A DNA stretch of 64,000 nt. Origin: Candidatus Eisenbacteria bacterium. GTDB taxonomy: Bacteria; Eisenbacteria; RBG-16-71-46; JAFGJU01. The stretch covers positions 461,149 to 525,148 of the forward strand of contig JAPLKG010000008.1 of NCBI GenBank assembly GCA_026388185.1. Direction: 5' to 3'. The notes below the pieces were generated by a model, which ran no database searches, was not told the origin of the DNA, and saw only the letters and a list, made by a program, of their open reading frames with translations. This document shows positions 19,473 through 28,735 of the stretch, in pieces. Numbering within the stretch: position 1 is the stretch's first letter; every line of letters starts with the position of its first letter. A program made the position numbers and the translations under genes.

Positions 19473-21680
19473 ATGGGTGCCTCTCCCAGGATACTCGTGA
19501 TCAGGCTTAGCTCGCTCGGAGACGTTGTTCTTGCCACCTCTGTGCCCGCTGTTCTCAAGAGCGAGTTTCCCGGCGCCCGCGTCGCCTTTCTCACAAAAGA
19601 CGCCTTCGCTGAAGTCCTGGGCAACAACCCGAACATAGACCAGACGATTCCACTCACGGCGAGTGAGAGTTCTTTCTCCGGCCTTTTCAGAATCGCACGG
19701 AGGCTCAAGGTCGAACGTTTTGACCTTGTGATTGATCTGCAGGCGAACCCGCGCACTATTCTCCTTTGCGCCCTCATCTCGCCCCGAAGATGCGTGAGAG
19801 CGGACAGAGATTCACTCGTCAGGCACGGCGCCGTCAGGTTCAAGAGTCTATTACCCCGCCGCGGCAGGCACGTCGTTCAACGTTATCTTGCCCCCGTCCA
19901 GAAATTGCTCGGCCCGGTGCCCGCACTCAAGCCGCAGATGTTCGTCGCGGAGGGCGAGAAGGAATCCGCAAGGCAGTTTCTCCGCTGCGTCCAGGGCCCG
20001 TCGGCGCGCTCGGCTGACGGCCCGACTGTGGCCATTTGCCCCGGGGCGAGGTGGAAGACGAAGGTTTGGGGTGCCGGCAGCATGAGTCTTCTTGCCAAGG
20101 CACTCGTAAGAGCCGGCTACGGAGTACTGGTCCTCGGCGGCGAGGCTGACGAGGCAATTCTCCGGGAGATGAAGTCGCTCTGCGAGAACGAGAAGGCCGT
20201 GAGATTCCACACCGGCGGCCTCAGAACCATTGCGGCGTTGATGTCGCAGTGCGATTGCGTCGTCTCGAACGATTCCGGCCTCATGCACATGGCCTACGCG
20301 GTGGGGACGCCGGTCGTTGCGATCTTTGGTTCCACAACTCCCGAGTTCGGGTTCTACCCGCCTGATTCCAGGTCTACGGTCATATCGAAGTCTTTTCAAT
20401 GTAAGCCGTGCGACGTCCACGGCAAGAACGAATGTCCGAAGGGCGATTTTAGATGCATGAACTCGGTGGAAGTTTCGGAAGTCATGGACGTTGTCGACGC
20501 GACTCTCAAACGAGCGAGTGGACGTGGCGAGCGGACTCCACGGGGAGTCGTCTCTCGAGAGGCGCGTTCTCTCAGGATCGAGTCGCCTCGTTTTGTCCTC
20601 GGCGAAGGCGAACCCGCACCCTCCGGCAATGCCTGGGGCGGCGGCGGCGTGCCCTCCCAGGGTTCCATCGTTGTGCGGGTGCCGAACTGGGTGGGCGACG
20701 TCGTGATGGCGTATCCGGCGCTCGGTGCACTGAGAAATTGCACTCGAGGGCTGAGAATAGTGGCAGTTGCGCACGAGCGTGTCGCGAGCCTTCTCGAGAG
20801 CGCGCCGTTCATGGACGAGGTCCTTGTGATCAAGGGCAAAGGCGTGGTTGGTCCGGTCAGGACCGCCCGAGCACTCAGGGCCGGCAGGTTCGCTCTCGGA
20901 ATCGTGATGCCGGATTCGTTTTCTTCGGCTTTTCTTTTCCGGCTCGGCGGAGTGAAGAGGATTGTCGGATTCAGGGGCGAGATGAGGAACGCGTTTCTGC
21001 GCACCGGCGTGTCAAAGAAGAACTGGTGTCACCTCTCCGAGCAATACGCTCAGCTTCTCCCCAGAGGGTGCGAGATCGACCGCAAGGTAGGTTTGCAGGT
21101 GAGTCACGACGGCGTGAGTCGCGCCAGGAAAATCCTCGAGGAGGCAGGAGTCTGGGAGAACACGAAACTGGCGATCGTTGCCCCCGGCGCAAGCTACGGC
21201 GAGACGAAAAGGTGGCCGGAGGAGAGATACACCGATCTCGTCAGGCTGCTCGTGGAGAAGGCGCAGTTTCAGGTGATTTTGGTCGGAAACCTTGCGGACG
21301 AGGAGCTCTGCGCCAGGATCGCCCGGAAAGCCGGTCGTTCTACAGTGAACCTTTCCGGCCAAACTACTCTGCCTGACTTGGCGGCCATTGCTTCGATTGC
21401 ATCCGTGTTCGTAGGGAACGACTCCGGTGCCGCTCACGTCGCGGCCGCCTCCGGCTGTCCCGTGGTGGTCGTCGTCGGCTCGTCGGATCCCTCGTGGACG
21501 GCTCCCAACGGTGATATTGTCGACGTCATCTACGAGAGAGTGTCGTGTTCGCCTTGCTTTCTCAAAAAGTGCCCTTACGACTTGCGGTGTCTCTCACAAA
21601 TCGATGCAGAGAGAGTATATCGTGCGGCGATCGGCGCCAGTAGAGAGAGGCGCTCAGACAGATATGGAGGAAACAGTTGA
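19473..21680 (+). CDS. Fused double heptosyltransferase (two GT9 domains)
   Basis: Two complete family-9 glycosyltransferases lie in one chain. Domain 1 (residues 1-350) begins RILVIRLSSLGDVVLATS and carries VVSNDSGLMHMAYAVGTPVVAIFG. Domain 2 (residues 406-730) begins IVVRVPNWVGDVVMAYPALG and carries VFVGNDSGAAHVAAASGCPVVV. Each domain has its own Cys-rich segment (CKPCDVHGKNECP; CSPCFLKKCPYDLRC). A low-complexity linker of about 55 residues joins them. They probably add consecutive inner-core heptoses (WaaC- and WaaF-like). The ATG at 19473 leaves a normal start before the first GT9 strand. A TTG at 19413 would add 20 residues. Confidence 0.88.
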   Translation: MGASPRILVIRLSSLGDVVLATSVPAVLKSEFPGARVAFLTKDAFAEVLGNNPNIDQTIPLTASESSFSGLFRIARRLKVERFDLVIDLQANPRTILLCALISPRRCVRADRDSLVRHGAVRFKSLLPRRGRHVVQRYLAPVQKLLGPVPALKPQMFVAEGEKESARQFLRCVQGPSARSADGPTVAICPGARWKTKVWGAGSMSLLAKALVRAGYGVLVLGGEADEAILREMKSLCENEKAVRFHTGGLRTIAALMSQCDCVVSNDSGLMHMAYAVGTPVVAIFGSTTPEFGFYPPDSRSTVISKSFQCKPCDVHGKNECPKGDFRCMNSVEVSEVMDVVDATLKRASGRGERTPRGVVSREARSLRIESPRFVLGEGEPAPSGNAWGGGGVPSQGSIVVRVPNWVGDVVMAYPALGALRNCTRGLRIVAVAHERVASLLESAPFMDEVLVIKGKGVVGPVRTARALRAGRFALGIVMPDSFSSAFLFRLGGVKRIVGFRGEMRNAFLRTGVSKKNWCHLSEQYAQLLPRGCEIDRKVGLQVSHDGVSRARKILEEAGVWENTKLAIVAPGASYGETKRWPEERYTDLVRLLVEKAQFQVILVGNLADEELCARIARKAGRSTVNLSGQTTLPDLAAIASIASVFVGNDSGAAHVAAASGCPVVVVVGSSDPSWTAPNGDIVDVIYERVSCSPCFLKKCPYDLRCLSQIDAERVYRAAIGASRERRSDRYGGNS

Positions 21681-22285
21681 ACGCAGGAAGATCGTCGAGT
21701 AAGGAGCAATCGATTGAGTCGCGGTGGGCGGTCTTCGTGGATAGAGACGGGACGATAATAGACGAGACCGGTTATCTCTCCGATCCTGACGGGGTCAGAA
21801 TTTTGCCGCATGCCTCCTCGGGCCTCAGAAAACTCAACCGGATTGGCATTCCGGTCATAGTTGTTTCAAATCAGTCCGGAATCGCGAGACGAATGTTCAC
21901 GGCCGAAGACGTGGAGAGGGTAAACCAGAGGATGCGGGACTTGCTTGCGGCCGATGGCGCCCGCGTGGATGCAATCTATTTTTGTCCCCATCATCCCGAC
22001 TACGACGTCGAATGCGATTGCAGAAAGCCTCGGCCCGGACTCCTTGTTGCGGCATCCAAGGAACGGGGAATATCGCTCAAGGAGAGTTTCATGGTCGGCG
22101 ACAAGCTCATAGATATGCAGGCTGGAAGGGCGGCAGAGACGTCGACCGTTTTTGTGCGCACGGGTGATGGGCAAAAGGAGTTGCAGGCCGCCGGGGCCGA
22201 GATATCAGCGGTCGCGGACGCGGTTTGCGAGGATCTTTCCGAGGCCGTCGAATGGATACTGGAGCAGAGAAACCTCCGTCGCTAG
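21677..22285 (+). CDS. gmhB: D-glycero-D-manno-heptose 1,7-bisphosphate phosphatase GmhB
   Basis: GmhB is a HAD-superfamily phosphatase supplying ADP-heptose for the LPS core. It has the nucleophile motif VFVDRDGTIID, VVSNQSGIARRMF, the zinc-loop cysteines and histidine in CPHHPDYDVECDCRKP, and MVGDKLIDMQAGR. The TTG start overlaps the stop of the heptosyltransferase gene and has a strong GGAGGAA site at about 21665-21671, which decides this start. Adjacent heptosyltransferases fit the pathway; hldE and gmhA are not in the window. Confidence 0.9.
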   Translation: MNAGRSSSKEQSIESRWAVFVDRDGTIIDETGYLSDPDGVRILPHASSGLRKLNRIGIPVIVVSNQSGIARRMFTAEDVERVNQRMRDLLAADGARVDAIYFCPHHPDYDVECDCRKPRPGLLVAASKERGISLKESFMVGDKLIDMQAGRAAETSTVFVRTGDGQKELQAAGAEISAVADAVCEDLSEAVEWILEQRNLRR

Positions 22286-22334
22286 TCCGGATTCGAAAGA
22301 TCTCTCGCGAGTCTTTTTGGGAATGGGGTGATTT

Positions 22335-23267
22335 GTGAGCACGATCAGACGGATCGTCGTCGTTGTTGCGGACCGGTTCTTTCTCCTGAGACCACTTGTG
22401 ATGATGCCTGCGGTCACGTTCTTTCTTCTCGGGTATGGTGGGGCACGCGCGGGGCATGCGCGAGGCGACGGAAGGTTCTGGCTTGCCGTCATTGCGTACG
22501 CGATTCTCATGGGTTCCGTCTACGTCGTGAATCAGCTCACTGACGTGGAGAGCGACAGGGCGAACGACAAACTCTTTCTTCTGCCCGACGGGATCATCAA
22601 GAAGTCCGAAGCGCTTGCCCTGGCGGTTCTACTGGCTCTCTTCTCGATGGCCGCGGCTTTGAAAGTCGGGGGGACGACCCCGTGGCTCTTCGGGCTTTCC
22701 CTGGGAATGGGAATTGCCTATTCTGTTCCTCCCCTCGCTCTGAAGAGACTCTTTCCGCTCGACATTGTTTGGAACGCCGTAGGCTATGGAGTCGTGGCCT
22801 ACGCGACTGGGTGGTCCGTAGTGAGGACGCCCGGTCTGCCCGATCTCACGAACGCCTTGCCCTTCGCTCTCTGTGTGGCCGGAGTGTTCGTGCTGACGGC
22901 GTTGGTTGACAGGGAAGGGGACGAGCGCAGTGGTTTCAAATCCACCGGGGTGGCGCTCAGCTTGAAGCAGGGCGTGTGGCTTGCCCTCGTCCTCGTCGTT
23001 ATGGCCCTGGTTCTCGCGGTTCTGGTAGAGAATCGCCTGGCCACTATCGGCTCCGCGTTGTCCCTGCCGCTCTTCGCAGGCGCGGCCCTCAGAGGAAACT
23101 CTCGATCCGCCAAGATCGCTTACAGGTGTAGCTCGGCCGTATTCGTGTTAATGGTGGGAGTGATCAACCCTCTGTTTCTTGCGGTGGTGCTGGTGCTGTT
23201 GGGCCTGTCCAGGGTCTACTACTCAAAGAGGTTTTCGCTGGGATATCCATCGGTGCGGGGAAGGTAG
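22335..23267 (+). CDS. UbiA-family prenyltransferase
   Basis: This is an integral membrane prenyltransferase with about eight or nine hydrophobic helices. The first aspartate-rich motif is NQLTDVESDRAND near residues 66-78. A weaker second motif, ALVDREGDE, lies near residue 193. The family moves a polyprenyl chain onto an aromatic or polar acceptor. The acceptor cannot be told from sequence: quinone, polyprenyl-phosphate sugar and glycerol phosphate are all possible. Start GTG, 50 bases after gmhB. Its stop lies 6 bases before the convergent DUF4388 gene, with no obvious terminator between them. Confidence 0.8.
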   Translation: MSTIRRIVVVVADRFFLLRPLVMMPAVTFFLLGYGGARAGHARGDGRFWLAVIAYAILMGSVYVVNQLTDVESDRANDKLFLLPDGIIKKSEALALAVLLALFSMAAALKVGGTTPWLFGLSLGMGIAYSVPPLALKRLFPLDIVWNAVGYGVVAYATGWSVVRTPGLPDLTNALPFALCVAGVFVLTALVDREGDERSGFKSTGVALSLKQGVWLALVLVVMALVLAVLVENRLATIGSALSLPLFAGAALRGNSRSAKIAYRCSSAVFVLMVGVINPLFLAVVLVLLGLSRVYYSKRFSLGYPSVRGR

Positions 23268-23272
23268 GAGGA

Positions 23273-24325
23273 TCACTTTCCGTGCAGAATGTAACCTTCG
23301 CCGGACGTTGCGTACTTGAAGCCTTCGATGCTTTTCGAGTCCACGAAGCCTCCTTCCACGAGATCGATCAGTCTCTCGGGGTACGCCGCACGCGTCGCCT
23401 TGTAGACTTCGAGGGCAAAACGCAGATTCTCGATGTTAGTGTTCTGTGATGGCTGCGAAACAGCCGCGGCAGAAGCCGGGGGCTCTGTTTTCGTGATGGC
23501 CCACCTCACGCCAAACGAGGCCAACGCTATCAGTATGACGACGAAGACGATCCCGAAGGCCGGGACCAGATCCTTTCCTGTCGCGACGGGCTCCTGCGGC
23601 AGCGCCTCGACCGGCTCGGCAGGCCATTCTGCCACCTCGGCAAGGCCCGCGTCGATCAGATCGCTGATTACCTCGTAGGTTTCGAACTCGCCCATTCTGG
23701 ATTTGGCAAGTATCTCGCGGATGGGCCTGCGTCCGTCCATGAGACCGAATACCCATCTTTCTTCCTCAGGAAGCTCCGGTTTCTGTGAAGACTCCTTGTG
23801 GCGAAGTATGAGCGACGGAGAATAGAGTTGCTTGATTCTGGCGCTCTCGTCGAGCCTCCTCATACTCCCTATAAGAAGCGCTTCGGTCCTCATGGGCACT
23901 TTGAAGAAGAGCCTCGCGACGGTCTTGTCGTCACCGGAGAAGTGGTACTCTCCCTTCTTCCAGGCGAGGAGTTCGGGTAGCACTTCCTTGGCGTGCGCTT
24001 CCACGGCTTCGGACAATTGCTTGGCGGCCATGTAGCCGCCGGTAAGGATGATTTCCAGAGAATCCTTCTTGCTCTGGGCGCGGATCGCACAGATTTGCTC
24101 TACCTGTTCGGCAGTGAGCCGCTCCGTACTGACGAAGAACTCGAGCAGGGGATCGCTTCTCTTCTCGCGCCTGTCGGTCACGGCGACGATGTTGCCCTTC
24201 TCAAAGAAAATGACGGCGTTCGTCGTTTCGCCCGTCAACTTGAGGACGCCGGATTTTCTTTGCAGAGCGATCAGCTGGAGGATTTCGGCCAGGCTGAAAT
24301 CCTCAAGGCTTCCCTGTAGTGCCAT
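23273..24325 (-). CDS. DUF4388 (PATAN-like) protein with one membrane helix and pseudopilin-like tail
   Basis: Residues 1-110 match the DUF4388 pattern (MALQGSLEDFSLAEILQLI, KSGVLKLTG, IFFEKGNIVAV), a domain common in two-component and gliding-type regulators. A region with many charged residues follows (about 110-235). A single membrane helix lies at about 252-272. The last 55 residues, LRFALEVYKATRAAYPERL to GYILHGK, look like the periplasmic tail of a type II pseudopilin. The gene overlaps the upstream TPR gene by 23 bases, so the two are coupled. Function unknown; a cytoplasm-to-envelope signalling role is only a guess. Confidence 0.75.
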   Translation of the reverse strand: MALQGSLEDFSLAEILQLIALQRKSGVLKLTGETTNAVIFFEKGNIVAVTDRREKRSDPLLEFFVSTERLTAEQVEQICAIRAQSKKDSLEIILTGGYMAAKQLSEAVEAHAKEVLPELLAWKKGEYHFSGDDKTVARLFFKVPMRTEALLIGSMRRLDESARIKQLYSPSLILRHKESSQKPELPEEERWVFGLMDGRRPIREILAKSRMGEFETYEVISDLIDAGLAEVAEWPAEPVEALPQEPVATGKDLVPAFGIVFVVILIALASFGVRWAITKTEPPASAAAVSQPSQNTNIENLRFALEVYKATRAAYPERLIDLVEGGFVDSKSIEGFKYATSGEGYILHGK

Positions 24326-26207
24326 CTTTCACCATCGTCTTCGCAGGTTGAGTCTTCACGAGTGTCAGCAAAACCGGTTGCGGCTCGGCCTTACGCGAGA
24401 GTCTGAACAGGGCCAGCGCGTGGAGGAGAGCCAGCGGAACAATCACCAAAACGTACTTGAGAAGATGCTCCTGTTGATATCTCAAAGAGGGAACAACGTC
24501 GATCAGGTAACCCGCGCCGTAGAGATAGACGGCGCCGAACGAAGAGAGGAGAAGGAATAGGAAACCCTTGACTGTGTCACCCTTTTGGACGAGCCTGAAG
24601 CCGGGCACGACGATCCCCAAGAAAAGCGATGTCGATTTCGTCCTTCGAGCCTCAAGCCTTAGCTGATTGTTCAGCAGTAGCTGCGTGAACTCCTCGGACT
24701 TGAGCGCGCTGGCTGCCGCACCGCACTTGAGGCAAAACAGCTTCCGATGCACTCTGGTCAGGCACTTTCGGCAGACTATCCTGCCGCAATTACTGCAACT
24801 GTACGTGTAGAGATTCCTGAAGGCAAGGAGGCCCCCGATCATGCTCAGAGCGAAGAAGAGCAAGATTGCGGCAATTCTTCGTCCCGTCCCGATTCCGAGG
24901 AGACGCAAGAGGGCGGGAGAAAGGACGAAAGGACTCGCACTCGCCCGCTCCTGCGTTCGTTCTTGAAGGAGGCTCTTCCAGAAAGTGGAAGCAACGGGAT
25001 CCATGTCAATCACACTTCTATTGAGCTGCTCCCGGCTGTTGAGGGAGAATCCATTCGTCAGGCGGGGGTTCGTCTCGTTTGCCGTCTTGAATTGCTCGTT
25101 CGCTTCCGCGAACATCAGTTTCTTGGTGAAGACCTGGCCGAGATTGTAGTGAGGTTGAGCCAGGGAAGGATCCGCCGCCATTGCCCGCCGGTAGAGGTCC
25201 TCCGCGGCGGCAAGATTGCTGAGGTTGAAATACACGTTGGCCAGATTGTTCAGAGACGCGGCGTCGTTTGGAGACAGCCGGACGGCCGCCTCGAGCTCCG
25301 CCCGTGCGATGCCGAGCTTGCCGGCCCTTCGTGCCACGGTGCCGTACGCAAAACGAACGAAAGGATTCTGTGAATCCGACTCCGTGTACCGTACCAGGGC
25401 GTTCTCGAGTTCCGGACTCCATCCGTTCCGGAGCGCCTCATAGGACACGTAGGTTGGCGACTGATCACCAAGGGGTGGAAACTTGGCAGGCATCTCGCGG
25501 GAGAGAAAAGGTGTGGCCGCGGCGATCGCCAGGAAAAGCAATCCGAAGAACCTCTCCCTTCGGTTCATGCACTTCCAGAGAGAGGCGCTGTAGCAGAGGA
25601 TTGTCCCCGTCACTCCCAGACTCCAGATGATGGGCTGCAAGAGCACAAATAATCCCAGCCATCCTGCCGAGCTCGACGTCATCTCGGAGGCGAGGCGTTC
25701 CGAGATCGCGTGTTTCAGTCTGGCAATGTGCCTCACGGAAGCAAAGACCGTAAACAGTGCGAGGGCGATGAACAGCGTCAGGTAGCCCATAAAGGCAGCG
25801 TTCTTGAGCAGCATGTACTGCGCGAAAAAATCCTCTCGGACTATTCGGACGACGGCGGAAAGTTCCGCCAGGGCCCTCACCGGGTCGTGAAAAAGATAGG
25901 CCCTGAAGAGGGAAAAGTGCGGATCAGGAAAATACGGATCGAGCTCGATGGCGGCCTTGAAGGCCTGGACGGCGCTCCGCGAGTCGCCGGCTCTTCTCTT
26001 TTCCACTCCGATCTTGTAGTAGGCATGGGCGTAGGAAGACAAGGATGTGATGCCGCTGTTCAGCCTCAGCTCCTTGAGGGCGGAGAGAGATTGTCCCGAG
26101 AGCGCGTCGGGCGTTCTCGCTACGTCAGATTGTCCGCCTGCCTGTGCCGCAATTGACACGAGCAACAGCGCCGTAAAAAAAAGGGCAACGACGCTCCCTT
26201 TTCTCAT
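24303..26207 (-). CDS. TPR membrane protein with zinc-finger-like module
   Basis: The 634-residue protein has a signal peptide (residues 1-24) and a short TPR unit (55-110). Several membrane helices lie between about 130 and 245, and a TPR block (NDAASLNNLANVYFNLSNLA and the next repeat) is near 310-375. After another helix (about 432-452) comes a Cys cluster, CSNCGRIVCRKCLTRVHRKL then FCLKCG (about 455-485), spaced like a treble-clef zinc site. Two further helices close the chain. I do not recognise a named family. Its neighbour is the coupled DUF4388 gene. A TTGACA-containing promoter and an AAGGAG ribosome site precede the ATG. Confidence 0.7.
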   Translation of the reverse strand: MRKGSVVALFFTALLLVSIAAQAGGQSDVARTPDALSGQSLSALKELRLNSGITSLSSYAHAYYKIGVEKRRAGDSRSAVQAFKAAIELDPYFPDPHFSLFRAYLFHDPVRALAELSAVVRIVREDFFAQYMLLKNAAFMGYLTLFIALALFTVFASVRHIARLKHAISERLASEMTSSSAGWLGLFVLLQPIIWSLGVTGTILCYSASLWKCMNRRERFFGLLFLAIAAATPFLSREMPAKFPPLGDQSPTYVSYEALRNGWSPELENALVRYTESDSQNPFVRFAYGTVARRAGKLGIARAELEAAVRLSPNDAASLNNLANVYFNLSNLAAAEDLYRRAMAADPSLAQPHYNLGQVFTKKLMFAEANEQFKTANETNPRLTNGFSLNSREQLNRSVIDMDPVASTFWKSLLQERTQERASASPFVLSPALLRLLGIGTGRRIAAILLFFALSMIGGLLAFRNLYTYSCSNCGRIVCRKCLTRVHRKLFCLKCGAAASALKSEEFTQLLLNNQLRLEARRTKSTSLFLGIVVPGFRLVQKGDTVKGFLFLLLSSFGAVYLYGAGYLIDVVPSLRYQQEHLLKYVLVIVPLALLHALALFRLSRKAEPQPVLLTLVKTQPAKTMVKDGTTGKP

Positions 26208-26240
26208 GGCACTCCTTTTGTTAACTTTGAGGGCAACACC

Positions 26241-26269
26241 AAGTTATGTTGTCGAAACCCTCGTGTCAA
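26241..26269 (-). promoter_or_regulatory. Promoter for the TPR/DUF4388 minus-strand operon
   Basis: On the minus strand a perfect TTGACA (plus-strand 26264-26269) is followed after 17 bases by TAACTT (26241-26246). The start codon of the TPR gene is 34 bases further on, preceded by an AAGGAG site. The -35 is exact and the -10 weak. Confidence 0.5.
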
Positions 26270-26279
26270 GAGGAAATGT

Positions 26280-26297
26280 GGGACGTTGAGACGTCCC
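26280..26297. repeat. Perfect 7-bp inverted repeat between divergent promoters
   Basis: GGGACGT, a TGAG loop and ACGTCCC form a perfect hairpin or operator-like palindrome. It lies between the promoter of the minus-strand TPR operon and the one for asnS. No U-tract follows, so a terminator is unlikely. It could bind a dimeric regulator, but none is identified. Confidence 0.4.
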
Positions 26298-26319
26298 GGA
26301 CCCTGTGCTCACTTTTCGA

Positions 26320-26348
26320 TTGACGGAATGGAGCCCCGAAAGTACTCT
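26320..26348 (+). promoter_or_regulatory. Candidate promoter for asnS
   Basis: TTGACG (26320-26325) is followed after 17 bases by TACTCT (26343-26348). The -35 matches 5 of 6 positions, the -10 only 3 of 6. It lies 51 bases before the asnS ATG. Confidence 0.4.
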
Positions 26349-26398
26349 CTTGAGAATCCGCGAATTCGTTCCGAGTCAATTAACGAGAGTGAGTAATC

Positions 26399-27688
26399 AT
26401 GCGAACTTACGTGAGCGAAATACCCAAGTTCGAGTCCCAGGACGTCGAGATACGAGGTTGGCTCTACAACAAGAGGTCGAGCGGGAAGGTCCATTTCCTT
26501 CTCGTGAGAGACGGGACAGGCATAATCCAGGTCATCGCGGAGCAGACGTCGGTCGGGCCGGAGACGTTTGCGCTTTGTGACCAGTTGACGCAGGAAAGCT
26601 CTCTCGTTGTGAGGGGCAAGGTGGGCAAGGAGGAGCGGGCCCTGGGCGGCTACGAAATCAGGCTTTCGAGCATCGAAGTGATCCAGCTTGCCAAGGACTA
26701 TCCGCTCACTCCCAAGGAACACGGCGTCTCTTTCCTGATGGACAGACGGCATCTCTGGCTCCGCTCTTCGCGGCAGCACGCCATTCTTGCCGTGAGGGGC
26801 ACGGTGGTGAAGGCCTGCAGGGATTTTTTCGATTCCAGGGGTTTTGTCGTGGTTGACGCGCCCATCCTCACGCCTGCCGCGTGCGAGGGCACCTCGACTT
26901 TGTTCGAGACCGACTACTTCGGCACAAAGGCCTATCTCAGCCAGAGCGGCCAGCTCTACAACGAGGCCGCAGCGATGGCGTTCGGGAAGGTCTATTGCTT
27001 CGGTCCCACGTTCAGAGCAGAGAAGTCAAAAACCAGGCGACACCTGCTTGAATTCTGGATGATAGAGCCGGAGGTTGCTTTCGCAACTCTCGAGGACATC
27101 GTGTTGCTTGCCGAGGGCCTGGTCGCTTTCATCGTGGAGAGGGTTCTGGCAGAGAGAAGGCCTCAGTTGGAGAAGCTCGGCCGCTCCGTCGACGCGCTGG
27201 AGAAGGTTGTGCCTCCGTTTCCGAGACTCAAGTATGACGATGCGATCGAGATGCTGAAGGCCAAGGGTTCCGAGATCAAGTGGGGCGATGATTTCGGGGC
27301 GGTGGAGGAGACCGAACTTTCGCAGGCGTTCGACAAGCCGATTTTCGTCTGGGGATACCCTTCGCAGTGCAAGGCCTTCTACATGAAGGGTTCTTCCGAA
27401 GACCCGAGAATCACTCTTTCGGCAGACCTGCTGGCGCCGGAGGGTTACGGAGAGATCGTGGGGGGTGGGCAGAGGGAAGACAGCCTGGAAGTGCTGGAAA
27501 GGAAGATAGACGAGATGGGACTCCCGCGAGAGGCGTTCGAATGGTATCTCGACTTGAGAAGATATGGTACCGTCGAACACGGAGGGTTCGGCTTGGGTCT
27601 TGAGAGGACCGTTGCCTGGATATGCGGCATCGAGCACATCCGGGAGACAATTCCTTTTCCCAGAATGCTCAACAGATTTACGCCATAG
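26399..27688 (+). CDS. asnS: Asparaginyl-tRNA synthetase
   Basis: A class IIb synthetase that charges tRNA-Asn. The N-terminal OB-fold anticodon domain (residues 1-105) shows [18 protein letters not shown]. The catalytic core has [60 protein letters not shown] (motif 2), and the C-terminal [16 protein letters not shown] (motif 3). The EFWMIEPE sequence and the rest of the core favour AsnRS over AspRS. At 429 residues the length is normal. Monocistronic from its spacing. Confidence 0.92.
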   Translation: MRTYVSEIPKFESQDVEIRGWLYNKRSSGKVHFLLVRDGTGIIQVIAEQTSVGPETFALCDQLTQESSLVVRGKVGKEERALGGYEIRLSSIEVIQLAKDYPLTPKEHGVSFLMDRRHLWLRSSRQHAILAVRGTVVKACRDFFDSRGFVVVDAPILTPAACEGTSTLFETDYFGTKAYLSQSGQLYNEAAAMAFGKVYCFGPTFRAEKSKTRRHLLEFWMIEPEVAFATLEDIVLLAEGLVAFIVERVLAERRPQLEKLGRSVDALEKVVPPFPRLKYDDAIEMLKAKGSEIKWGDDFGAVEETELSQAFDKPIFVWGYPSQCKAFYMKGSSEDPRITLSADLLAPEGYGEIVGGGQREDSLEVLERKIDEMGLPREAFEWYLDLRRYGTVEHGGFGLGLERTVAWICGIEHIRETIPFPRMLNRFTP

Positions 27689-27752
27689 TGTTGCCTGGTC
27701 GCCGGGGCATTCATGAGTCGGGTAACCTCTTCGAAGGCTTGAGAAACAAGCA

Positions 27753-27781
27753 TTGACAAGGCGTTTGGGGCAACTTAGACT
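27753..27781 (+). promoter_or_regulatory. Sigma70-type promoter for the exbB-tonB operon
   Basis: A perfect TTGACA at 27753-27758 and TAGACT at 27776-27781 are spaced by 17 bases. A 172-base leader follows to the exbB ATG. The leader contains no structure that I recognise. Confidence 0.65.
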
Positions 27782-27953
27782 ACAAAGTTGCTGCCGCCGT
27801 TGTGCTATTTCCCAAGAGACGAGACTGCCCTGCGGCGCAATTTTTTTGACTTACCAGAAGGGGCGAGGCCTAGCCGGCTGTCGGCATTGCTCGAGTCGTT
27901 AGGATACTCTGAACGTTCTGGGTGTTGAGCTTTGGAAGGAAGGCGCCAGTACC

Positions 27954-28712
27954 ATGTCAAGTATGAGGGTTGCGCTTCTGCTGCTCGTGTGCGTCAGCGT
28001 TTTGACCGTGGCATTTCCTTCATTCGCCGCCGGGGCCGCCGCAGGTACTGAGCCACAAGCGTGGTTGGATCATTTCAAGAGAAGCGGCCTCGTTGATTAC
28101 TACGTCAGGGGCGGTGTGTTCATGCACCCCATCCTTCTCTGCTCCATTCTGGCACTGGCCGTCATAATAGAGAGACTCTACGTTCTGTCCAAGGCCCGGA
28201 CTGACACCAGGGCCTTGATGAGCAAGCTTCTCTCCACCTACGAAACGAAGGGGATTGAAGCAGCCCGGGCGCAGCTCGAGATCACAAAGGGGCCCGTCGC
28301 CGCAGTGCTCCATGCAGGGCTCCTGAGGGTAGACAGGGGTACGGACGCGGTCGAGAAGTCTATCGTGAGCGCCGCCGCCATCGAGGTCACATTTCTTGAG
28401 AGAGGTCTTGTCTGGCTGTCCAGTGTCGCCAACATTGCGCCGTTGCTCGGATTCCTGGGAACTGTTTCCGGAATGATTCACGCTTTCGAGGCCATCGCCG
28501 CCGCCGAATACGTGAGCGCAAAGCTGGTGTCCGCGGGCATTGCTGAGGCGTTGATTACCACTGCCGCGGGCCTCATGGTCGCCATACCGGTGCAACTGGC
28601 TTATAACTATTTCGTGCAGACGATCGATAGATTCGTCGTCGAGATGGAAGAGTCGGCCGCAGATCTTCTCGATGCTCTCGCCCGTACCGTAGGTACCAAG
28701 GCGACCTCGTAG
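27954..28712 (+). CDS. exbB: ExbB/TolQ/MotA-family proton channel protein
   Basis: ExbB forms the proton-driven motor with ExbD that energises TonB. A hydrophobic N-terminal segment (residues 5-25) is probably a signal peptide or helix. Three family helices follow: HPILLCSILALAVIIERLYV near residue 55, ANIAPLLGFLGTVSGMIHAF near 160, and the last near 195-215. The GFLGTVSGM motif is the classic ExbB/TolQ signature. It heads a tight exbB-exbD-exbD-tonB set. Confidence 0.92.
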   Translation: MSSMRVALLLLVCVSVLTVAFPSFAAGAAAGTEPQAWLDHFKRSGLVDYYVRGGVFMHPILLCSILALAVIIERLYVLSKARTDTRALMSKLLSTYETKGIEAARAQLEITKGPVAAVLHAGLLRVDRGTDAVEKSIVSAAAIEVTFLERGLVWLSSVANIAPLLGFLGTVSGMIHAFEAIAAAEYVSAKLVSAGIAEALITTAAGLMVAIPVQLAYNYFVQTIDRFVVEMEESAADLLDALARTVGTKATS

Positions 28713-28735
28713 AGCGGACAGAAAGGTGAGTTGCA

